Source: Cyathus striatus
Lineage: Eukaryota > Basidiomycota > Agaricomycetes > Agaricales > Nidulariaceae
NCBI GenBank assembly: GCA_025738555.1
Contig: JAOVFP010000009.1
Location: 2,542,001-2,606,000 of the forward strand
Direction of reading: 5' to 3'
DNA length: 64,000 nt
How positions within the stretch are numbered: the first letter of the stretch is position 1; every line of letters starts with the position of its first letter. Below, piece by piece: positions 1 to 12,224 of the stretch. The position numbers and the translations under genes are program-made. The notes under the pieces are model-generated. The model saw only the letters and a program-made list of their open reading frames with translations. It had not been told where the DNA came from and did no database searches.

Positions 1-448
1 GATTATTTTTGCAGATCTACGGAACAGTGGTGGTGGTCACTGGTGTCCCACCAAAACTTGTTCGGTATGAGTCAAGATCGTTACCAGACTAAGTATCCCC
101 TAAAAATACAGCTGGCAGACTCAAGAATGCTTGGATTTTATACTCTTCCTTAATAAGTTACTGTACATAAACATGTGGTAGAGCTACATATACTAAATAC
201 TCACCAAGATTTAGCACGTAACGCAAAGCCGAGATAAAGAAGGGAATGACCGTAGAAGAAACGGAAAGTAAAGTCGATGATTTCTATATATCGTCTAGTA
301 TGTAGGCTTGTTACGACCTTCTCGCCGCTCTCTAACCGGTCACATATGATAGCGTATGATGCACTGTAAGGTGTTCCATACAGTAGGCTGCATCTTTTGT
401 TCCTTACTTTAATTAGGACAGCGATCATGCCGGGATAACTATACTTAT
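1..448. other. Unassigned left edge
   Basis: I see no supported gene here. The few reading frames are short, lack recognisable motifs and overlap the arm of the neighbouring foldback element. The window may begin inside or just after a gene that cannot be judged from this side. Confidence 0.4.
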
Positions 449-1557
449 ACGGCGGGCATTTAGCTGTCATGTTCCGTGCAGTCATGTAACCTGTCATGTA
501 AGTTGTCATGTCCGATCATCAATGGATCAATGGTGACGAATGTCACAACAAACTGACCTGCAAAAGCAATTTGCAAGAACAAAGAAATTAGCATGAGGCA
601 GCTGCGAAGTCGGAATATCGGAGGTGAGTTGGACAGGATTATGTAAGACGTTCTTGATAAGGTTATGAGCGCAAGGTCGCATGTTCGGTTTAGCCTCAGT
701 GTAAATTGTTATAAGTATTATATTTGACATAGTGAACACTTAGTCTTTGAATATATTTGACTGTATTAATGAAAGGTATAAATTTGAGCTACAGTTTTTC
801 AAAAGACATAATACAGAGGATATTTTCAGGCAGAATAAGCAGTTCAAGTCTCACATTTTTTCATTGAAATATACATAACTATTAACTGAGGGTAGAGTCA
901 AAATACAATAGTAATAAGCTGACAAAATAAATGGAATATGTTAAATTGCATCCTCACAGTATGTTATCAGTAGAGTAACACATTTCTTATTAGTCGGGTG
1001 AGTAGGTATTAAGAGATGCACTTCTATTAAACTCAAGGTTGTTTGGTCTAATGGTAAAAATGTGATTTTGTATACGGTCTTTTTGTGTCGTGAAAGTGCG
1101 CGAGTTCGAATGATGACGGGTTCCTTTTTTAACCGGTACCAATTAAGAATCTTTCAGATTTATAGCATTTGTCTATTATTTATGGTGTGTTTGTTATCAA
1201 CTTGTCTTTATTCTACATATGCTGTACGACATAAAAATAACGAATACATAGGTAAAGCATACTACTATCTAATACAGAATATTTGCGAAGCAAATGGGAG
1301 TGTGGACCGAGGTGGAATCGAACACGCGATCTCACGCTCTTAATCTTATCGAGAGTGTCTTACGTAATCCTGTCCAGCTCACCTCTAATATTCTGACTTC
1401 GCAGCTGCAGCGTGCTAATCTCTTTGTTCTTGCAAATCGCTTTTACAGGTCAGTTCGTTGCGACATTCGTCACCATTGATCTACTGATGATCGGACATGA
1501 CAACTTACATGACAGGTTACATGACTGCACGGAACATGACAGCTAAATGCCCGCCGT
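449..1557. mobile_element. Foldback-type DNA element with about 250-bp inverted arms
   Basis: The two ends are inverted copies of each other. Both begin ACGGCGGGCATTTAGCTGTC when read inward (from 449 on the plus strand, from 1557 on the minus strand), and similarity continues for about 250 bp to roughly 700 and 1310. A subterminal block repeats variants of CATGTAA and TGTCATG. The 560-bp interior is AT-rich with no transposase-like frame, so the element looks non-autonomous. I could not find a convincing target duplication, so the superfamily is open. A related end (GACAGCTAATACCCCGCCGT) lies at about 39674-39693 inside another element. Stretches with tRNA B-box character occur at the inner edge of both arms and near 1050-1125, which may hint at Pol III-derived sequence. 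Confidence 0.7.
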
Positions 1558-3118
1558 GTTAATGGGTTACAAATTGCAATTTAAGCGCACGGCTAACGAA
1601 GATGTTGATTTCATTTCATCAAGGTAGGAGCGTGTGTCACAAGTTCACCGACCTTATCTTTATGCACACTCCTGACCTGATGCTTTATTGTGTACTACAA
1701 AATCTGATGCAAAATTGGTTGCAAGGTGTTTACGTTTTGAGAAGGGCTAATTGTGAGTAAAATGCTTTCCTTATATACAGTCATCAACCATTATATGTGA
1801 CAACAAAACTTGAAGCTGTGATTCCACATCATTTAGTACATATTCTACTATAAAAATTGTACATATGGATAGATATAATCATATAGAATCGCTTTGTACA
1901 ATTTTTACCGCGCTGTGTTTTAGTAGGGAACGGGCATTCGCAAAATAGTTGAGGGGACTGGATTTTGATCAAAACCACGTGGCGTGACAGCCGCTGATGG
2001 CAATACAGTATATTACAAAACACTTCAAAATTAAAGATTGCCGAAGTCCGGATCATTAATATAAACAAAACCTCCTTGTCTCGCAACACTGAGCACTTCA
2101 GATTTTTAGTGATATCAGAGAACATAGATGCACTTTACTCATAAAAACATTTATACAGTTTTATTACATTGAATTATAGCTGCTTATGTTATAAAACAGT
2201 TAAATCAAGTACCTTTATTGAGTAATACATGCCGTGTATTTTTTGGAAATCTCATGTTTGGGGTAACTCTCCAACATAATTTATGTGTCATATATCTATT
2301 TCAATATATATTTGTAAAAATACTGTTGGAACTCATTCTTGGGATACTATGCCTCAAAATAAAAAAAGAATTATAGTGATAGCCATAGATTTGAGGTGAG
2401 GAGAAGACAATCAGTTGGGTTTGTCACGTTGGGTGGGGTGTCACGTTGGGTGGTTGATGACTGTAGATAAAATTACCTTTTAAGGAAATGGATTTTCACC
2501 CCATTTTGCATGTGTCAAAATAAAAACACTTTGCAGGTCATTTTGCAATCGATTTTGCAGCACCGCAATATATCCGTGTGCCAGGAGTGATGAAGGATTA
2601 GACTGGACCTGCAACCCGGTCAAACTCTAAACTTAGCTCAAACTTTCTGGGCTTGTGCTAGCGATTTGGCTGGTGGAGCTTGCTTTGATCGCTCAAACTT
2701 TTTGCGGTTGCATGTCCACTCTATTATGCACGCGAAACAACTTCTTATGAGCTCTTGGGTCGAACGACTATCAGAGATATTGAACAGTGATGTTATCACA
2801 TCATGACTTCTGACCGTACGAGCTCATATCATGCTTGTTATCTGCCACTCGCGTCAAAAGCACATCATGCACACAACAGAATTTAGCTAAGTGTCGAAAG
2901 GATCCGTCCTATCTTCTTCAGCGACTATTCTGTTCATTGAGAGTATATTCTGGAACAATCAGACGAGGACTATTATTTGATTAATATAACTCAATCAGTG
3001 TTTGCACTTAGGTCCTGCGATTCGAAGCGATGAAACCGTGAATTCATGTGAATGATGCATCCTTGGAATCTTCTCCGGAACCTGCTGATGTTCTCTATAT
3101 GGTGACTAGTAGTTGCCA
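1558..3118. other. Intergenic DNA with a possible CACT-ended element
   Basis: No gene is supported. From 1667 to about 2592 the edges read CACTCCTGACC inward from the left and CACTCCTGGC inward from the right, followed on both sides by GCAAAAT-rich sequence. They resemble the ends of the hairpin element at 25273-25919, so this may be a diverged or internally rearranged relative. I could not find matching target duplications. A short direct repeat of TCACGTTGGGTGG occurs at about 2422-2453. Confidence 0.35.
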
Positions 3119-3127
3119 TATATATAG
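3119..3127 (+). promoter_or_regulatory. TATA-like box of the EF-hand/ZZ gene
   Basis: TATATATAG lies about 56 bp upstream of the proposed ATG at 3183. Position and composition fit a fungal core promoter, but AT-rich surroundings make chance matches likely. Confidence 0.35.
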
Positions 3128-3182
3128 TCTGGATCAAACGAAGAAAGCTACTTGACCTTACTCTTACCACTGCCATTTACCA

Positions 3183-6100
3183 ATGGATACTATCGCAGCA
3201 CAGGATCTAACCCATCGCCTTCAAATCCAGAGCACGAATCAGACTTCCAACCGCCGATCACGGAGTGTCGATTTTCTTGATTCATCTGAAGCTGACATTA
3301 CTACCACTATTTCTCTGCCCGACTTCGGTATTGGTTTGGAGCAACAAGCCTTAGACACTATCTACAAGAAGCATGATATAGAGCAAGATATCGAAATATG
3401 GGACCATAACTACATGACGCTAAGATTGCTAGCAACGGACAATGTGAAGAGTGGCAGTGGACGAAAATTCCTCGAACACATTTCCAGGCTGTTAACATTT
3501 TTCGGGGGCGTCTCGAAGATTCATCCTGCAGCAGATGGTTCGTCAGCTTACATATCATACATCACTACACAACATTAATCTATATATCCGTAGCTATTGT
3601 TTCTTTTTTTAACGTTGTTGTCAATCTATTTAAGGTTTACATTGACAATGATAGTCAGCTTCTCTTCGTTTTCGTGTCAGCTGCGGATATGATGCGCCTT
3701 CTACTTGAGTGAGTACTTTTTATATTTAATTAGTACTCGACTCACACTCTTTATTTCTATTTCGGAATCACAACAGTCTGCGCCACCTTCCAAGCAGTGA
3801 CGATATTCAGAAAAAGTTAAATGTGGAAAAAGTGCATATCCGGAACACAACGGAATCTTTCGGGAATGCAATTGATGCATTCTATAAAGGAAATAACGTA
3901 CTCAGTGAGAAGCCGATTATAAGTCTCAACTGCATGTTCTAATCGAATACAATCAGTTAGGTTCTTCAAAGCTGATGAATGGAAGAAAAAGCTGCAGGAA
4001 TTCCTCCATAAGTATGAAGAACACAAAGAGAACCTTCGTACAATCCTACAGCTAAATACCAATCAAGGTCTGCAATATGTATTTTCAAAATTGGACAACC
4101 TTTTCACTGCGTTTGAGAAACTGGAACGGGTGGTTTCCACTGGCGAGCGAGAATTTATCGAGACTGTTCAATCGAAGTACATCGACATCAACAACTTGAA
4201 TCCAGATAGTCTTTTGAAACTTGACGATGAAACTAAATCGCAGTTGATGAAGCTGATACTAGGTGACGATGGGGAGTTGACAAAGGTGAGTGAAGTTCTA
4301 GATGTATAATGCACTCCCCAAGATTATTTAAAACACGTAGGTATTAATTAATAATGGTGAAATCAAAGATCTATCCACAGAGTCAGCGAAGGAACGGAGA
4401 TCTCTCGAGTCGACATCCATCAAAATATTTCAGAAAATCGTCGAAGGCGCAAAATTATCATTCCAAGAAATGTGTGACAACAATAAAGCTCAATTTAATA
4501 CAAAATATGAACTACAGACAAAGCAAATTGAGGATGCCATGTCCCGTGCAAAAGATGCTATTGTGGCCGAATTAAGGAGCGGGGCACATATGCGCCTTAA
4601 ACAAAAGGTATGATACACACCATAACTCTTCGCGTTATGATAACATTGAGGAATAGGACCTACAAGATATCTGGCGCGAAATGGTGAGTTAACGTAACAA
4701 TCGTATGAGATACCGTCGACTCACGAAGGTGAGGCAGAAATGGGTTTTCTGCGTACAGAACCAAGAGTTCAGTCAGGTTTTATACGAATATTTCCTTGAG
4801 ATATTTACGGCACCAGACGGTTTATATCGACCCAACACAGAGGATATTAAATCGAATAAAGATTTAGATGTTTCTGACACGGAGTTCGGCGGACACTCGG
4901 TGGTAAAGAAACACGCTATGCGCGCACAAGGGAGCACCCTCAGGCTTGGACACTAGAATACATATCAAAGTTTGGAAGCGAGATATCATCTGCTATCGAC
5001 ATGGACAAGACCGGCTTCATTAGGACCAGCGAAGCTAATGCTTTTACGGCTCGAATGCCATCTGGTTGGACACTGGCGGAGTGGTGTGTATACCACGGAT
5101 TGGGTATGTATTAGCTCGTAATCACGTGTCGTTAAGCTTTGTCTTACTTGTTCGGAGGGTGGCGGTTTGAACAACAGCTTTATCAGGAACGAATATACCA
5201 ATTGGTTGAAACTTGCACCCATCAATGCATGAGAGGTACGTAAACCACCAAATTATGTGCGTGCTTTCTTGTTATAATTATTGATTTTAGTCTTGTCGAC
5301 CAATCGTTATTATGTCGCTTGGATTTTCAATTCCTCTCACTTTGCATCATTACTCAGGCTTTCCAAGGGTCCAACACTTGGCGAAGGACAAATTGCTGAT
5401 CAACTCAAGTTATTGGTCTATAAATATGCTAAGCAAAAAGACGACATTCTTCGTAAAAAATTGTCGAAACTGAATTACAATATTGATGCAGAAAATACTG
5501 TTGGACTTATAGGTGATGCTCAGTAAAAACGAAAAGTCATGCATGGCATGGGTCTGTCATTAAGGAAGTGCTTTTCGTCATGTGTTGAACATGTGTAGCA
5601 AGCTGTGTGAATTTCAATATGAAAGATAATCGTCGCTCATGTACAGGTCATGCATAAGTCATTTAGAATCATGCATTCATCATATGTACTATAACACCTT
5701 TAGGAGCAATTTGTACTCTGTTTTCACAGATTCAGTAGGCTCACCTTAGACCTTCGGTTACAAATTCTATTAGTGCTGATTTTTTATTTCTTTCACAAGC
5801 GTTGTTAATCACTTTATTTTACCACCTTAACACCTTAACGCTCGACAATTTATTTTCGTATGACCCCCCTTCAAATTGTCAATTGATAGGATTTTCGAGA
5901 ACCACGGGCAACATTGTATTTAGTTGCGATGTAGTATTTATTGCAGAGATTTTGATGTGAAATCTGATGATAAAAGGTTCCCAGTCTGGTATATAATTGC
6001 AGTACCAGGTCAGTGCGAGAAAGAGGAGTATGCAAATTTGGCAGGGGACGTGATTAATGTAGAGCAGGCAAAATGCCTGCGATGCGAAACGCGATATATC

Positions 6101-9100
6101 GCACATCTGAAGACGTTCCAATTATTATTACATAATCGCGCATCATGCTGGAATGACACGTCCATACGCGTTCCGCTCATCTCGACCTATCCTCACTTCC
6201 CCGCTCGCCCTTCCCATCACCTTCCTCAAATATACATCTTCATGCACCACTCCGACATTGTACCCAACTCCGAGGAACACTTCAACACGTCAAGACCTCT
6301 CCGCCACCGCCCGCAGAATCAGACCCTGAAGTTTGACAGTACCTCGACACTACTCCTCAAAACCAAGCTCCCCCAATTTATTTCCCGTTCTTTCTTCGTG
6401 TTTCAGCTACGTTATTTTATTCACCTTCCATTTCTTAACCCGAGATCTTCGTTCACATGTGTTCTGTTTTAACTTACACATTTAGGGATTAATTGTTTTC
6501 TTTCAGTATACAAGCCTCTGTATATTTCTACAGCTCGTTTAATCAAGTTTTCATCATCTCGAACCCGCACTCTAAGTTTAAGCCTTCATCCCTACGTTCT
6601 CACCGTCAATTTTATCGATCAATACGCTCTTGCCTCTTGTTTTTCACGCCAGGACTTCGTATCGAAGTTCTCTCTCTCTCGTAACGTTCCACAACTCTCG
6701 TTTCATCGTTCTCACTCCCTCTCTCTCTCACCTTAGGACATCCAGGTCGGACGGGCGTCTCGACGTACTCGCTTTCGTTCTTTGTTTAGGTACACGTAGC
6801 GCACTTTCCACCTCTTCATTAACATGCCAACTTAAAATTGTGTGTACAGATAACTTGTAGACAACACAGTGTTATAATATCTTTGGGAAATAAATGATAT
6901 GTACATACTGATACTATTGATAGACAATTTAACGAACTCAAAACCAACTGTCTTGAATTCTGTTACCTACTGAGTACCTGCTCACAGGACAATGACAGAA
7001 AAATAAATCAATCACTCCGAGTTAGAAATAAGAATTAGGAGTGGGTTCTAATACGTAAGTAATTGCTTCAAGACTAGCATTTCAGTGCACACTGAGGCGA
7101 ACAAGACAAGTTTGAAGTGTTTGTTTTGAATGTAAGCTACCGTTGTACAAACAAATACATTTATGGTACATAGGTTGGAACCTAGCTTAGCTTGCAGCCG
7201 CTCTTACCCGATCCACTATGTACCCCATCTCCGACTGTTCAAGTAATCGACTTCACATTCTGACACCCTCTCCTTCTGGCCCCCTCCATACGATGTTACC
7301 CAATGGTAATTCCGGCTTTCTCTGAATCCTACCCAGCTCTCTCGTGCGGACGATGAGGGCGTGTGGAACCGGGATGGAAACCGAGATCGACAACCTGTCA
7401 TGGGAGCTGGTGAATACGGTCTGGACGTGTGCGGTCGTTGGCGGTTGGGCCCAGTTTCCTTCTCGGTCGGGTGCTGCGGATGTTTCGTCAAGTGTGGGAT
7501 ATGTTAATTGGGAAGACAAATTATTCGTACGTGATATTACTATCCTTCATACTTCACTCTCTCAAAGCCATCAAGGGGAATTGCCAAGGAAAGTACCAAC
7601 ACAGAACTGATTCAAGCGTACGTCCTGCAATACTTTGGGCACCTTGTAGCACTCCACCAACCTGATTTTGTCTCTGGAGCGTTGGCTAAAGCTGAAAGTA
7701 AGTTCTTTTTTTTTTGTTTTTTTTGAGTATTTTTACTGATTGCCAAGTACTAATATGAAGGCGAAGACTTAGTACGCGGAGACAGGTAGCTATACATAGT
7801 TAGATAGTTACTACCCTGTATTTAAATTAAATGTCAACTAAATGTCGATACCATGATTGTGCCATGTCCGAGCCATGTCTAATATTAGATTTCAGTGCCG
7901 CGTTCACGTTATACATGTCCATAAGATGAGCTACCCATGACTACAGGATGAGTTATAAATGTCTACACAATAATTTGAGCATGTAACTACATGCTCTGCA
8001 TATGTCCTATTGATGCTTAATAGTTATACATTACACGACGAACTAAAGTCATTAGAATGATTCTTAGCTGTTCCTCAGATGCTTTTCAAGTGCCAGATAA
8101 ATAACCGAAAAAAGTGCTTTCCGTCATTCACTAGGCATGCATGTCATAAATATGATATTGCATGAATTTTCCTATTTACTGAGGGTGATGGGAGACCTTT
8201 GGAGACGGTAAGTATTATTACTTTCGACTACACCCATCAATTCTAACAGTAATCTACTTTCAGTACATCTTGCAGTTGATCGCTCTACTACTTGAGAATT
8301 TGCTAAGATTTCTCTACGTTGCTGAGTCTACAATATTCGATCTTGAAGAGCTGGGGACTTTCATGACCAGCTTCAGAAATGTCCATGTAGAAGTTCGTAG
8401 AAGTTTCAACAGCCTATTCCGTGAGTAAATTTCCTTCTTGAGAAACGTAAAACATAATATTTGATCATGTATGAAAAAGGCCCATATCAAGATCGGAAAG
8501 GTAAATCAATGGTTAACTATTTCTAAGCACCAATTGATCATATCGAAGAGATATCGTTGTTCTACGGGGGTCTGTATCGGTTATACGTTGAAATATCCAA
8601 TTCTGATGAGAAGGTCACCGATGGGACGGATAAGCATCTTCTTACCAATGAAATACTGAAATTATTTCCACTTCCGACGAAAAGTAATACTGAAGACATT
8701 ACTAACAAAAGCCATCCTGACGTCGAAGATTCTAGAGAGAAGCTTCCGCCGATATACCACTCGTATGTGCTTATATATTTTCTTCTATTAAAAGTCATTG
8801 AATTGCAATTAGGACGAAAAGCTGTGATATCTGTAAACCTAAAAAAAGAAATATAATCGGGAATGCATGTTATACATGTCTCGAATGTAACGGTATGCAT
8901 ATCATGAGCTATTATCAGAGTTGCAAATATAGTAACATATCGCTGCTTTTCGTAGATTTTGATACTTGCTCGAAGTGTCAAAACCTTCCGAATGTAGATA
9001 TGTCTGTAAAAGGCCACTCAAAAACCCATTCAATGGTTAAGCACTATTATGACTGCAGAAAATCGTTGGCCTCACTATGGACAACAAAAATCGCCAATCT

Positions 9101-9929
9101 ACGTCTACAGGGGTTCAGGCAGGCATGTAGCATATCTGCATGGTTTACCTTTTTCTCTTCCAGGAGGATCTCTTGTAAACGCTGTAAAAAAGATATCAAT
9201 ACCACTGCCGAAGTTGTATATATCTGTCTTCAGCACAATTGCCACGGTCAGTCATCCACCTTTAACAAGACGTACGCTGATCAGTGTTCAGACTACTACT
9301 TGTGCAAGGAATGCGAGTTACAGATTGCGGATGGTATCCCAGAAACGTTTATGCCTCACCTTGACCCTCCGTTATTGGACAAAGATCACTACTGGTGGCA
9401 CACGACGTTATTTGTACCTCCTAATCACTCATCTCAGGAGGATTCAAGAGATTCCGACTCAGATTCATCCTCTGAGTCTACTACTTCTGCTACCAATCTA
9501 GTACCTGTTGCGGAAAAAGTGTCTCCAGCTGGTGAACCAAGTAAAAGTGAGCCACAGCAAGATATTTCAGAAAGGATATCGGCTTTGGAAGCCAAATCGG
9601 AGCTCATAGAGGACGCCATCAAAAGAATTGAATCGAATCTAGATGGGATGAAGAACAAGACCGAGGAAATTAATGAGACCACCATAGCTGCCATGAAAAG
9701 AATTGAATCAAATCTGGATGGAATGAAGAACAAGACCGAGGAAACGAATGAAACCGCTTTAGCACTTAGATCGGTATATTCCAAGTTGTGTTCAATGGGA
9801 AGGCTGAACTGGTTGTACGGAAGCGTCATCGTGTGGCTTGTGGCGCGATACATTCCGCCGTTCTACCTCATACTGCTTGTTGGCGCTGTATATTTCCTTT
9901 ACCGCAATGAACTTAACAAAGTTGAGTAG
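3183..9929 (+). pseudogene. EF-hand and double ZZ zinc-finger protein gene, interrupted by a transposon
   Basis: A gene for a roughly 1,085-residue protein is read from exons 3183-~3537, 3635-3708, 3777-3904, 3957-4285, 4341-4607, 4657-4683, 4729-4819, 4885-5103, 5158-5235, 5291-5518 joined to 8191-8207, 8264-8420, 8480-8500, 8549-8762, 8813-8892 and 8956-9929. Phases agree at every junction except the first, whose donor I could not place. Domains in order are charged helical or coiled-coil sequence; an EF-hand with the canonical loop DMDKTGFIRTSE; a helical segment; a ZZ finger (CDIC, CYTC, CSKC, then GHSKTH); a second cysteine cluster (CKRC to CKEC); a serine/aspartate-rich linker; two tandem coiled-coil copies of RIESNLDGMKNKTEE; and two hydrophobic C-terminal helices. 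The domains suggest a calcium- and zinc-binding, possibly membrane-anchored protein; function is unknown. Exon 10 is split by the 5519-8183 element, so this allele should be null unless the insertion is polymorphic. Confidence 0.75.
5519..8183. mobile_element. 2.67-kb non-autonomous DNA transposon in exon 10 of the EF-hand/ZZ gene
   Basis: The ends are imperfect inverted repeats: left CTCAGTAAAAACGAAAAG and right, read inward, CTCAGTAAATAGGAAAAT, both followed by TCATGCA. The element is flanked by a perfect 7-bp duplication, GGTGATG, at 5512-5518 and 8184-8190. Removing the element and one duplicate restores an open exon (Gly-Leu-Ile-Gly-Asp-Gly-Arg-Pro across the junction). Subterminal regions are rich in CATG/ATGCAT motifs. 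No transposase is visible; the interior from 6130 to 6800 is pyrimidine-rich and 7350-7680 is more GC-rich, possibly captured host DNA. A 7-bp duplication does not match the commonest fungal superfamilies (hAT 8, Mutator 9-10, mariner TA), so I leave it unclassified. Confidence 0.8.
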
Positions 9930-12224
9930 ACTTTCAGTATTTTGGCATATAGAATGGAGGTTGTGTTAGCTTGGACTACAATTATATGTATATCGTCTTT
10001 ATCTTGAACATGATGTTCGGATATATACTCCCTGTTGATGCGCAAGCCTTGACTCGAGTTGTATTGTCGTGTGCGACTGCGAATGTGTATGACAAAGAGA
10101 CGGCCACAAACACGAGCTTCTGCATCTAGCGCCAGTCATCTCATTGTCGGTGAAGAATGGAGGAACGAATATAGTAACAGCTTCCTCGAACCATCCATTG
10201 TGTACCTGCCAGCGCACTATCTCTCAATGAACGGCGTGCTCCATTCCACCTAAATAATTGGCAGTGCCAGTAAAGACAGCGACAAATGCAATACCCTTGA
10301 AGGAAGTGTAAGCGTCTACTCGATATTCCAGGACCGACGATGAAAAAGAGCAAAGAGGATCAACGGGAACAACGAGATCAACGAGAGCTGAGAGGAAGAA
10401 CGTGAAGTCTAATTCTCCTTCACTTCTTCCTGGAACCCTTAATCGCATTTTTGCTATGGTTTGTCCAAAACCATGCGAGCAGCGAGTAACTGCCATTACG
10501 TCGCAAGGAGAGGGCCCTGGAAGGCTGACGTAATCGCCAAACACCTCTAAGTTCTCCTGTGACGATGCTCTCCGATCCACCAGCCCCTGTGCGTTCCAAA
10601 TAAAGTGACGGGCGATAGAAGAACATACCAAGATTGATAATACAACATACAACCCTCTTTCACCACAAGATGTGAACCATCGCGTGACAGATATCTCTTC
10701 TGCTAGCATGACCCCTGGATTAACTTCGCGCACTCGCGTGTGGTCCTGCGTGATACGCAAGCAAATCCGAAAGGCCTTTCAAGGCACTTGATTGGGAAGA
10801 TGGTTGTGAAGGCGGGAAGCGGAAAATATCCTAGGAAGAAGTCACTACTGAGGCGATGAGGGACGGGAGGATGTGATATGAAAGCGAAGCCACGAACGAA
10901 TCGTCGACTCGGGCGAACATAGAGGCTCCAAGAAGGGAGAAGAGTGGTAACAATCTCACCTGTTGGAATGAACAAACATCCTCCTCCCGCTACTAGTATT
11001 AATGCCCTATCAACACGTACACAAGTTACGCTGACGGGCCCGGATAGATGATCGCAAGTTCTAATGAACTAGAAAGTAGCCTAAGTGAGTCGACGTCAAC
11101 AAACGAAGAATAGACATGGATAGCTAGAGATTCTCGAGAGTCATCTGAGGCCACAAAGTCAACAGTAAGAGTGGAGAGCACCCTAGTAGGATCGAAGAGG
11201 AGTGAGTTGGGAGTGTCCGAGTGAGGCAGCGAACAAGGATACAATTTGCGAGTATTTACGTTATCAACAACTTTTTAATATCACGTAAGTAAATTAAAAT
11301 AAGAGCCAATGGACGCAATTGACAAGAACACGCCTTTTGAACTTGTATTGAACACTTTTATTCAACGACTTCTTACCCTGTCCTTGTTCTCTCCTGTTCA
11401 CAATCACCTCAGTCTGAATCCTCTTGTGTTCCTGTTATATGTAATCCTCAAGTACGCCTTTACCAGCCCATTACCAACCTCTCTAGGGCCAGGCTACTTA
11501 TCTGCCATCGCCTCTCTTAAACCAACTTATGGCGATTCCAACTTCACGATGCCTTCGACCAATCTTCGACTTAATTTTTTATATCGTGACTCATCTCCAG
11601 GAGAACCTTGAAAATTCTCATCCTTCGTTGAATATGATTCTTCAGAGACTGCTCGGGATACTTTACTTTGTGACGCATGACGTAGGAAACAGGTCTCAAA
11701 TTTCGGTTTGCCTACCGTTTGAATTTAGTAATGTACAAAAGAAATCGTATCAGACATCGCGAGAACGTGCAGATGTGTCCAGTGATGGGTCCATTAATCA
11801 ACAGGAATACTTCTATGCCAATTGGTATTGCAAGGACTATAGGAATGTTCCAAAAAAGAAAAACTGTAACTTAGTTTCCGCAGGACTGTATATTCATACA
11901 TACCATATCTACCAACCAAATTGTGCATTCGCTGTGCCGCGTGCGTCAAATTCGACTTGACTTTCCGCTAATTTTCAGCCATTCTGTCGAAGATAGTAGT
12001 GGAATACCACTAGTACATCTGTCAGGAGTCAACCGGTCACTAGCACCAGCACTACGTTAGTCATACGAAGATCGATACAGCAAAGAGTACCGTATATATC
12101 CGCCCCCAGTCGTAATCAACAGCTTCTGACTTCTGGAGATGTCTGTTAGAGTGGCAGAAAGACCAGATGAATGAAGTTCTGGTATCCTGAGGTATAGCGT
12201 AAAAGAGCAAAAAGTTAGCATTTA
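9930..12224. other. Intergenic DNA without recognised genes
   Basis: No gene is supported. The longest unassigned frame is on the minus strand at 10224-10760 (178 codons); its predicted protein has no motif I recognise and no obvious intron context. Purine-rich stretches at 10850-11260 resemble degenerate intergenic repeats seen elsewhere in the window. Confidence 0.4.

Noticed and set aside
1030..1125. tRNA gene in the foldback element
   Set aside because: A-box-like GGTCTAATGG and B-box-like GAGTTCGAATGATG are present, but acceptor and anticodon stems do not pair.
4705..4956. Continuous exon 4705-4956 in the EF-hand gene
   Set aside because: The frame after 4819 does not lead into the EF-hand; a 65-nt intron 4820-4884 gives consistent phase and the expected sequence.
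9434..9853. 139-codon minus-strand frame
   Set aside because: Lies antisense to the zinc-finger exon, whose cysteine pattern and splice phases support the plus strand.
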